Below, piece after piece: positions 1-10,900 of a stretch of DNA of 30,245 nucleotides; positions within the stretch are counted from its first letter, which is position 1; each line of letters starts with the position of its first letter. The notes under the pieces are model-generated. The model searched no databases. It saw nothing but the letters and a program-made list of their open reading frames with translations, and had not been told where the DNA came from. The DNA lies in assembly GCA_900660155.1 (NCBI GenBank), contig CABFPE010000208.1, forward strand, positions 164,639 through 194,883, given 5' to 3'. Source of the stretch: Hofstenia miamia (Eukaryota > Xenacoelomorpha > Acoela > Hofsteniidae). Position numbers and translations under genes: made by a program.

Positions 1-854
1 ATACATACATACATACATCAGTAGAGAGTCTTAGTACATTTTAAATCCATTCTATCCTTTTGTTCAAATTATTATATTTATTATATTGTAGAACTAGATG
101 AAAAGTTGACAATCTATAAATACATGTAAATATTTAGAATTCAATTAATAACAATCTTCAGTCGAATTAAACTTATTCCAATCAACGTTACAAATTTTTC
201 TGAAAATTTAGCTGAGATTGGAGAGTTTTTGAAACTTTAGTATGTAATGATCAATCAAAAGTATCCGACATATTTTCAACCTTATAATATTAAGTTGTCT
301 GGGCCCCCACAACTGGATTGCCTCAGGGCCCCCCATGATGTTAATCCGGCTCTGGCTCGAGTGAAACAAGTGATAATTAAACGGTCGTCGTATAACATGC
401 ATCGCTCGCAATTATAGGGATTGTAATTCTTTTCGAATTCCATTAACAGAAGGACTTTTGTAAAAAAATTACTCAGCAAATTCCATTTATGCACTAACAA
501 CTAGTAAATTGTGCTTCATGTAGAAATTGGTTAATTAGTGTAATAGCTTCATTACAAATTCAGGTAATTATGTAACATCGGATTAAGACATCAAATTTCC
601 ATGGTTGGCCTTGTGATCTAAATTGGGGACTACACCACAGATGTAATTACTACAAGAAGGATGGCCAATTAGAAGTCAACTGTCCCACAAATAGCCTTGA
701 AAAAGAGAAGAATTGCTTCATTTACTTTATCTACAGCATAAAGCTACATCCAAACGATAAAAAATAGTTCATTTGTATAAACCTACACAATTGTATATTT
801 AAATAAAAATATGCCTCCCATAACAATAGGTAAATTAAAAACAAAAAATTATAC
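1..854. other. Probable SMG6 intron, left edge
   Basis: AT-rich. It opens with (ATAC)4 at 1-17. No exon continuing SMG6 could be recognised on the minus strand. A GC-rich island at about 298-356 resembles a transposon end (see separate entry). The start of the next intron lies at the donor below 855. Confidence 0.5.
298..356 (-). mobile_element. Possible hAT-type terminus
   Basis: On the minus strand this island starts CAGAGCCGGATTAAC and runs into G/C blocks (GGGGGGCCC, GGGGGCCC). CAG followed by a GC-rich sub-terminus is typical of hAT ends, and the GC content contrasts sharply with its surroundings. No matching second terminus is visible between 1 and 298, so it is either cut by the window edge or a solo fragment. 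Confidence 0.3.
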
Positions 855-1003
855 CTGATTTTATGTTACAATTGTGGACTGCAAATATATTTATAATAAC
901 AAGTTGGAGAAGACGGTTATGAGAAGTTGGAAGTGGATTCTGATTAAGCAGTAATTGAAACTGACAGAGCACCATTCCAACCGCTTCTTCAAACGATTCC
1001 ATT
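855..1003 (-). CDS. SMG6: SMG6 exon, last one found in the window
   Basis: Acceptor CGTTTAG is followed by A-ATG-GAA, completing the Gly codon from the exon above. It encodes MESFEEAVGMVLCQFQLLLN then LLQLVIINIFAVHNCNIKS, matching MLQLMTINMFAVHN of the family. Donor is GTATAA, leaving one base. The next exon could not be recognised between 1 and 854. Confidence 0.92.
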
Positions 1004-4000
1004 CTAAACGATGAATTTGTTAACAAATACATTAGAGTTAATGTACGTAAGAGCTTTTACAGCTTTTATACGATTGTTTGCAGTTATGTTGTTCAAACCT
1101 GAAATCACAAAAATGTCCTTGATCATTAATATAAATCAAATTACCACTGTTAATGTGTAAATACGCGATTATATAAATTGCATGGTTAAACGGACATATA
1201 AAGGGAGCAGGGATGCATCCATTATCTTTTACTGGTATGAGTGATCGAAAATTAAGGTCATGTGGACACAATGAATTTTTAGTTAAATATGCAACTTAGC
1301 AATTTAAATGTATTATTTTACACACGTATTTCTTTATTGGATAAGAGGTGGTATCGGAACAAGTAATTCCGGTTCGACCCAAATTTCCTTTGAAAAAATT
1401 GCAAAAATTTTAAACAAGCTGTATTATAACTAAGGCAATCAAAATGTAACTCAACGATCTGAAAAAGTGCATTTGTGTAGCAAATACGTAAAATTTCATA
1501 GTGTAAATTTCAAGTGTAAAGGGGGTGTCACACGATTAGTCTTTTGACTATAGTAAAAGAACTTTTTTGACTATAGTCAAAAGACTAAGCGTTTGGCACC
1601 CTCGAATAGTCAACTTATTGTAATTTTGAAAGAAAATGGGAATTTTGATTTTAAATAACTTTGCACTTTCATCTTAAGTAACGTGCATACCTACAACTTT
1701 GTGCACAACTTTTTGGGTAATTATAATGTTCACAGCAAAAATATTTTGCGTACACACTTCCAACTTTGCGCGCAACTTTTTAGTTGAATTATATGTATTG
1801 CCATTTTTATATATATAACAATTATATCATTTGTTAATTAATTACAATAATTTTCTTTACTTGTAGTTATATTTTTATTAAAGAAAAGTATTTTGTGACA
1901 AAATGTAAATTTTGCACTCCTCAGAAATAGATTGTTGAAATAAAAGTTCACAACATAGTTGGAATCGCGTACACACTTACAACTTTTATTGTGCGCCTCA
2001 TTAAATCACGAAAAGTTGGGCGCAAAACAAACAACTTGTCGAAATTGCTTTAGCGTGTTTTTAAACCCAATTCCATTGGAGAGAAAACTGTTTCAGAAGC
2101 TAGTTGATTTCGTAGCTATTTTGAATTTTCTATAAAGATTGCAATCTGCTAATTGTGTTAAATGTTTACATAATCCTTTACATTTGCGCTTGTTTATAAA
2201 GTAGCGTTCAGACATACAACTTTGTTCACAACTTTTTCGAATTGAATGAGGTTGACAACAAAGTTTCAGATGTGAACGCGAAAAAACTTTGTTGTGAACT
2301 TTTCGAAACAAATTCTGAGTGATAGCATGAACGACGGTATAATTTAATAAGAAGCTTATTCTGTATTTATTACATCCGGGGGAAAGCATGGATTTCTTTA
2401 TTAACCGCTAGAGTGCACGATCATTTTGCGCATTATTCCGTCTTTGGATGTCGATTTATTCACTCAATAAAAGCATGTGGTCGCTTGATAGCGTAAACCA
2501 ATTAATGGAGCTTGTGGAAGAAAGGCCCTGTTCGTGGAATTCGAGCTTCGAAAGTTAAAAAAATACGCATTTAAGAAGTCTAGCAAAAGAGGAAATTTCC
2601 AAATTTTAACCTAATCCCTAGTAAATGACAAGAAATTATTAACTAAGAATACTATAAGTTTTTTGCATTTGGCACCGCTTATTTAAACCTAAAACATCTT
2701 TAAGTGTCTTATTTTGCTTTAAAATGATATATTCTGTATATTTACATTGATAATGTTATAATGTTTATATCTAGTCGCAGAGATCAATGCAAAATTTAAT
2801 CGGCTAAGAACACAATTTTTCAATGAATTAGGAAAGACACAAGATCATAGAAGTTGGGGTAGAAAATATCTACTAAAGTGAATTATTTTTGTTTATAATC
2901 TTTCAGTAAACAGGGGGTTCCTATTCAACATTGTTTTTATATCATTTGGCTTACGCTCCAATACCTAATTTTAATTGTTTGAAAAAGCGTTACATTCTAT
3001 ATCAATTAAATTTCAGAGTTTGGACAAAATGTTATCAGAAACCTAAAGAAGTTTTCTACAACAACAAATGTTGCATTACATTTCTGCAAATGTTTCATAT
3101 AATATGCAGCTTTTGTTGAGGCTAATGTACTAGACTTGAAAAGAAATTGTACTCTATTCTCCCCGGACATAAATGAGTAATTTTAAATAATCTCTTATCC
3201 ATTAAAGATCAAAAATTAAATCTTGGATTCTAGAGAATCTTAGCAATGAAACATGATATTAATTTCCAAATATAAAACAACTGCAACCAAGTGTTGCGCT
3301 AAAACAAAATATAACTTATTGCAGCACAGTAAAACATGCAATCAATGATGTTGAATGTCTTTAAATGTGCTTAAAGGATGTTTTACCCAATACTCCTTAA
3401 CAAAACAAACAGTGACCACATAGCATTTTGTTTGCCCTAAATGTAATCGATGTACATTAATATTAAGAACCAGGAAGATTTCTTAGTACGAATTAAGCAA
3501 CTACAAAATCTCAATTTTTCTGGTTCCAAACTTTATGCATTTATGACAAAATTGTCTGTCGAATTTTAACTTAACGAAATTAGCACAACTGTAATCCTTC
3601 TCTGCACTAGCTATGACAGTAAAATTTTGCTATGGCTCACTTAGTATTTTGTGAGTTTGATTTCAACCTTTTCAAGTTCAAAGCCTACATTAACTACACC
3701 CCCGTCAATGTACCCTGCTTGGTTTTGAGGTGTCGTTAGCTTAATCATGTTTCTTGTTAAAAGATGGAAGACTTACCCGATGTTCGTAAAAAGCTTCCCA
3801 TGTACGTGAAGGAAAGAGAGGACAAACTGTTTGTTAAGCTAAATTCAATTTAACATAATAATGAATAACATATATTATGTAAAACGAAGAACAGCACAGG
3901 ATACATCCATACAGTAACAATCCTACAGATTTTATGTTACAAACAGAAAAAGATAACATCATTCGTGGACCACTGTCATGGATCAAGTTATCCGGTACTG

Positions 4001-4924
4001 TTTAATAGAACAAACAATCAAATTAAAATACAAACTCACAGATTCGAAATAAAGCTAAACAGCTGGCTAATAAATCAAATAAAACATGTACATGTTGAAA
4101 ATCATAACAAGGTTTACTTTCTGTTGTCAGTTTTGTGTATAAAAAGCTTAAAAGGCGTTTGCAAGTTTTTCAGATGATTTCCCGGATAACACCGGATTTT
4201 TAAAAAATTAATATTTTAGAAAATTGTGGTCGGAAATGCTGAATAAATTAATATTATGGTTGAAAATCTAGAATAAGCACAATTTGCAAAATACTAGTGA
4301 TTTAATGTTTTGAACAATGGAATAAAACAGCAGATACATGTACATATTTAAAAACTTTTTTTAAGTTATTCAAAACCTGTTTCGATAGTTAGCATCCCCC
4401 AGTCGTTTAGATTGACATTCAAATGAATGATATAAAGAATAACGCAAAAATTATAATTTCGAAATCTTTAATTCAAAACAACAACATTATTGAAGTAGAT
4501 TTCTTATATGGTGAAATCATTGACGTAACTATGATTTCTTTTCTAAGGATTATGTGGGTGTGGTGGAGGTGTAAAAAGAGTGAGCTCAACATTTTTTGCA
4601 TCAATTTCAATATAGATATTTTTAGCAAAAGTCTGATAGCATCATATAGTTGTAAACAATTTATACAGCGATGAAAATCAATGGTTTCAGCAAAAATGGT
4701 GTTATTGATAATTCTTGCAGGGGATTGAGATACTGCAAAAGATGCTGTAGCCTCTTAGTTCCCCTTATGAGCCGTCAATTGCACCTATTCTCTGCGGAAC
4801 GGTAATATAATAAAATTACGTGCAAATTGTTGCACTTAGTCCTACCTGATTTTTCAACTTTCTTAAACCTGGAAAACCAAAACATCAAAACAAATGTCAT
4901 TAAACCTAATATATATATATATAT

Positions 4925-4997
<73 letters not shown>

Positions 4998-7900
4998 GAA
5001 AAAAGAAACGACAGAAAGCTTTATAAAAATTTCAAAATGTTCAACAATTTTATGAAAGAATATTTGATAAAAACTTTAAATTTTTACAACATTTTATGTA
5101 TAAAAATATAAATAATATAAAACAGTAAAACAGTACAATTTCATTTCCTTTAATGGCTACCACTATCAATTGCACTGGTATACTATTTTTCTAGTACATT
5201 ACATACGATTAATCATAATCAGATGTAAAATCGATAAGGGGAACGATTTGGAAATTTGCAATAATCTGGTTCATAATTGCGTTGAATGTCTCTCCCATAG
5301 AATCTCATAAATTTCAAATTCATGAATTACATATAAAGCTATTGTCACATTATCAATGGCTTTAGGAACTATCCACATTTATAGCAATATAGGTCATTCT
5401 CTAAGTGGTAAAAGAAAATAAATTCAAGGCATTAAAAGTATCTTTACAATTTTAATGTTATATTTCAGTGCAGTGGCATATGGTGTATATAGAAAATGCA
5501 TGGGGAGAGTCACCTGCAATTTTTAAATGTTGATTTTCCTGTTAAAAAACAAAATATTTTACAGCAATTAAAAAAAATTGAAAACTACGATGGTATAATT
5601 TTTTGAGTGTGTATTGCCTCGTTATTGATAATTTAATTTGATCACTACTAAGATAGTCCAGAAAATCCTACACACATCCCTGATTGCGTATTTTGTGATA
5701 TGTTATTCTATAATTTAAACAAGTTTTTCTTGGAAAAAGTATTATTGGTTCATTATATTAGTATTTTTCATACACACAGTCACAAAAGAAGAAAGTATAC
5801 ATAGCTAATCATGGCCAATTGAATTTAGTATGACAACGAATGCTGTGCTGTATTTAAAACAATAATTTGTATTTGCAAATTTCAAAGTTTTAGCATGCCA
5901 TTAGAAGCTTGTTAATCATACCATTTAGCATTGCTTACATCAATACATTCATAAACCCATAGAATATAGCGAAAAAACGCAACACGTTACCTCTTCGTAC
6001 CTAACCAAATTTTTCGATATTTATTCAGTGTTCTATTTTATAGAATATCGAGATATTCGGAAAAGTCATTTCTGCGTATATTTATAGCATATATCCAAGA
6101 TTTCCTTGCGTCCATTCACCAGCTGTTATAATATTGCTAGTCAATTTTAAAAGTTGCTCAACAAATTATTGTTTCTAATACAAGTATATATATATATAAA
6201 GACTTTAAACACTGAAGCATTCTAAATAACAGCCCTAATAAAGTCACCTAAATTTGAAATATTTTAACTGTTAACGCAAATAATTAAAGCTCGAGCTTTG
6301 ATATACCTCTACCATCTTTAATAAATAATAGCAATCTACTCGTTTTGTTGAGAATCTGAATGAATTGTTTACACTATCTGCTTTTAACAGATGATTTTCT
6401 AGGAATAATAAAATTCAGAAGGAATATGGATTTACGTTTTTATGCTTAGAATCGTAGAATTGTTTTACATAAAAAACATACTTCACTAGAAGGTAAATTT
6501 TCCAACATAGACACTTCCGATATCCTATCGAGGCGATTTTTGGTATGATCTGAAACTTCCAATGATTTACCAGATGACTCATCAAGTGTCCAAATCTCAC
6601 GTCTACAAGAAGGCAGTACTGGTTTTTCTTTGATTACTTCCTCATTGCGCTTTTTCATTTGAGAAGAAACCTACAAGAATATGCTTAATGAAAATTCAAT
6701 ATATTTAACAGAGAAATTCCAATGAACAGATTTACTCCTGTACCAAAAGTCATTCCAAATGAAGCAACACATTATAAATATAATTAGAAGTTAGAGAGTT
6801 TAAGTTATGGCATGCAACGAAAGAATTATACTTAAGAGGGGTGATACACGGTACAAAAGTGTATTATATTCTACTATGTATAACAAACGGAGAAAAATGG
6901 ATTTGATAATTTAATCAACAGCCCATGCAAATCAACCTAGACAATGAATGCTATAGAATTGATAAACAATGTGTTCAAAAATAAAATTGAAATGTTACAT
7001 TAGTATCTTGCACTCTTCAAAAATTAAATTATTTTTCCAATTTCAGTGAACAGATATTAAAAATTTATAAAACAACATTGGTCTAGCAAACTGAACATGG
7101 AAAAACAAATTTTAAGGAATTATGATAAAAATGGGTCGAATTAGCATAAATCTAAGTGAGCCTGGCGATACATACAGCGATATATACACACCGTACTTGC
7201 ATTACTTCAAGAACTATGTATATAATTATTTCAGAATGAATATTCATTTGCTGAAATCTTTACTAGAATAACTCCCTTAATTCAAACGGACACGCGTAAC
7301 TGAACAGTCATGGTAAAAAGATGCTTAAAAAATCTGATTGCAAGTACTAGTAAAAACAATTTGACCTCGTTTAGCTCTGCTGTATTAGGTTACTGTGTTT
7401 TACTAAATTTTCTATTGCAAATACATCAAAAATACACAAGTCAGTTCTGAACTTACATGGTCAGAAATATTTTGACGATGACAGTACTACACCAAAACAA
7501 ATTGTTGCCATCAAAGTTTTTCCACAAGAGGTCGAACATTTCTTGACATTTAATACACTACCATGATTTAACGTCAATACTTAACAAATATAATTGGTTT
7601 TATTTGTTCTGAAATCTGCAAAAAAGTTGTGCTATTCATATTTAAAATTATTCCCTTAATTTACAACGTTCGTATATTAGTACTAGTTAGTTGAAATATT
7701 TATAAATGTATTATAAAATGGATTTTAAACAATTCTAGTGACATTAATTATAGAAGTAAACAAAACAAATGGATGAAATTTTAATACACATCAAATCTAC
7801 AAATAAAAATTTTATGCCTCTTCCCGCATACCCATGCCCTTGTTTTTGCAAGAGTAGCTTTTCTAATAATGCATGCAACAGCGACATCGTGAATTTTACG

Positions 7901-10900
7901 CACTGTTTTACATAAACAAAGGGTTAATTGATATTATTAAATTGCGGAATAGCACACTTGCTTGAAGGGGTGATACACTTTCAAACTTAATTACCCCGCA
8001 TACACGTTGTACGAGAAAAATCAAAAGCGATTAGATCGCTGAAATCAGGTTGTACGACAAAAGGAAGGGCTGATACACGTTTAAACGTATCGTGGATTTG
8101 TTTGCCGAGCAATTAAGTAATTAAGGTTGAAACACAAGTTTGACCGTGTATCACCCCCTTTAGAGAGGGAAATCAATGATGTTTTAGTTTTCAATTCGTA
8201 AACCATTGTCAGTTTTAAAAAGCCAATGGTCATAGTATAATTCAAAAACATACTTCCTGATTTTTTTAGTGTTGTTAAGAAAATTGTATTCCTCAAGTTA
8301 TATTATACTTATATTAATCGGTCATTTTAAAATCATTTACAGTCAAACTCTCGTCGTTAGATGCACCGATAAAGTTAAACATTGATAAGAATATTTTTTT
8401 ATTTAGACATCAGGCAGAAGCAAAGCTTAATGTAATACTGACCAACAAGCATTTGCACATTCAAATTTTGTACCCCCAAGGCAACCTAAATGTTTAGGTG
8501 GCCTTGGTACCCCCAATATATATATATATTGTTGTAGGTACATATGCGTACCCTTGTTTTTTCGTGAATGCAAATCAAGTAAACAAAATCTTTTGACTCC
8601 TTAACCTTAATAAGCACTACAAAATCTTTAAAAATTTGAAATATCTAAAACAGTTAAAATTAAGATCGGTTTCGATTGCTAGGAATCATCGTCAGTAAGA
8701 CAAATTCGGTAAATAATTATTTTACAATTAACTACACTAAATATATTGCATGTACTATAAATCTCAAATTATTGATGTTACCGAACGTTGTTTATTTAGC
8801 AATTTTTTGTGCAACTTTAATAGAAATTTGTTCATCACCTTTATTAAATTTTGATCTTAGTAATATCTTAAAATTTTCTTCCTTGATTTCATGGTGATGT
8901 AGATATATTTCAGAATTTAAATGTCCTCTTAATTCAATTGCCAAATAAATGTCATTTAAATAAAATGTTGAAGAATGAACGTAATTCTGTCTCAATCCAA
9001 GCCTACCACCAAACATTAAAAATAGGGACCAAGAAAAAACGAAAAAACAACACAAGCCTAGCCTAAGTTCAAGAGAAGGCTACTGTCCCACTTGCAAGTC
9101 GAACAGAGGCTAATTTCAAGCAAAAATGTCAAACGACGTACCTTTCGCCGAACGTCTTCGAAAATAGTATTTAGAGATTCTCGCGCGCTCTGAAAGCTAT
9201 CCAAGGCCGAGACACTTCTCATAAAAAAATAAACTGCATCCAACCGTCTCTTCTAAATTATAAAATAATAACATTTACCAACAATTGCAATTTCGTTTAA
9301 AAACAGGGGTTCACAAAATATTTTTAACATACCGTATATAATGCCAACAAAGCTAGCTGATTGTAAGGTCTACCATTTTTAGGCTGAAGCTTTTGAGCTT
9401 TAAGATAATACCTAAACAACAAAAGCAATATTTATACCAAACGGTGGTTACAAACTCTCTCGCTTTGCCGAAGTTTTGTGTCCGCACTGTTTGTCCCTGA
9501 TATCTGTACAAATCACCCAAATTCACCAACACTTTCATACAAGTCATCAATGGGTAGAACATCTAAATAATTACACTAATTGTAATTCTTCAAATGAAAG
9601 TAGGAAACACAATTTTGAATTAAATATGAAACCTTTTTAGATGTTTTGGAGATTCTTAAAACCGCCATTGGCTGATAGTAGTCATCTAATGAAAATCCGT
9701 GATCCTTTTGAAGGCGCAAAAGAATGTTGGAATAAAAGGATATTCCCTAAAAATAATGTCATACATTCAAACTTAATAATTCTGATATATATTCATCCAA
9801 TACATAATCCAATAAACTGGAAGATGGGAGATGAGGGGATACACATCTTCAGTGCTATTAAGTGTAAAAAAATGAAGTATAATTTCTGTTATAAACAAAA
9901 CAAATATTGGCGAAAATGTAACATAAACCGAATGATGAAGTATTTCTTGAATATAACAAAGACGCGGCGAATATCAATTTTAGATGTGAATTTATTAGTG
10001 ATGTTGCAAAAAATACCCATTAAAATTGTATTTGAAAGAAACAGCTTTCATCAAGAATCCTATTTATTTATGAATTACGACAGCAGAAGAATTGGCTGTT
10101 TTCAAAACTGGCGAAGGATTTCCCACCAATTCCAAAGAGCATATTCAAAACCAGCATTTAAGATAGATAAAAGCAGGAATTGTTTCCCGTTAATTAAAAA
10201 TTATTTTTGTTAAGAAATGGCAATCTATTTTCTTTGTTAAAAACCATGAACAAGCAAATGCTGTGAAATTGAAAATAATATATTTGAATATAAGGTTTCT
10301 CTCACACAATGGCCCGGCCCTAAAAACAGAATTACATCTCTATATGTGTATGCGCATATTCTAAAATTTCAAGCTTATAATCCAATTAAATATAATTAGA
10401 ATATATCAATAAATTTCAAATCTATCGCCTTAGAATAAAGAAGACATTGCGTATACTTACTTCTTCAATGACATTGATCAATAGCTGTTTGATAGATTCA
10501 TAAACTGTCTGAGATGATGTTGACTGATCGAGAGCTTTTCTCAGGCGTTCAATTAGTTGATAGAATATGTTCTTCCACAACGCTTGCTCAACGTTATTTT
10601 GATTAGCATATTCGATGTCCATATAGATTATTGTTTCATAAGATAGTTTCATCCGATTCCTAAGAATAGCAAATAACTTATTATCATTAAAAATATCAAA
10701 AATTTTAGTAAACTACCACTGTATTTTTTGAATAATTATCAGTTACAGTTGAGCACGGTTAATAGGATCAAAAAGCTGTTAGCACCAACTCTTGGAGGAG
10801 TCACCCTGTATGGAAATACAGCTTACTAGAACCACATAGGTACAATAATGAGCAGTCCGTTAGTCATGATTGACTGTACACATAAAAACATGAAAAATAT

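Larger units (their letters stand above)
6671..9141. other. SMG6 intron with small mobile elements
   Basis: About 2.5 kb, AT-rich. It contains a lone GGGGTGATACACGGTAC terminus at about 6839, the small inverted-repeat element at 7964-8161 and a 32-nt palindrome at 8476-8507 followed by a short TA run. I found no exon in it, and the phases on both sides agree without one. Confidence 0.6.

Noticed and set aside
208..500. Next SMG6 exon in the minus-strand ORFs near the left edge
   Set aside because: The peptides do not follow the SMG6 sequence after the FAVHN block, and no acceptor gives the required phase.
1330..1385. tRNA-like A and B box pair (TTGGATAAGAGG and GGTTCGACCC)
   Set aside because: The boxes are too close for a tRNA and no acceptor stem pairing is visible.
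4827..5111. 94-codon ORF rich in Ile and Tyr
   Set aside because: It is a translation of the (TA)n microsatellite.
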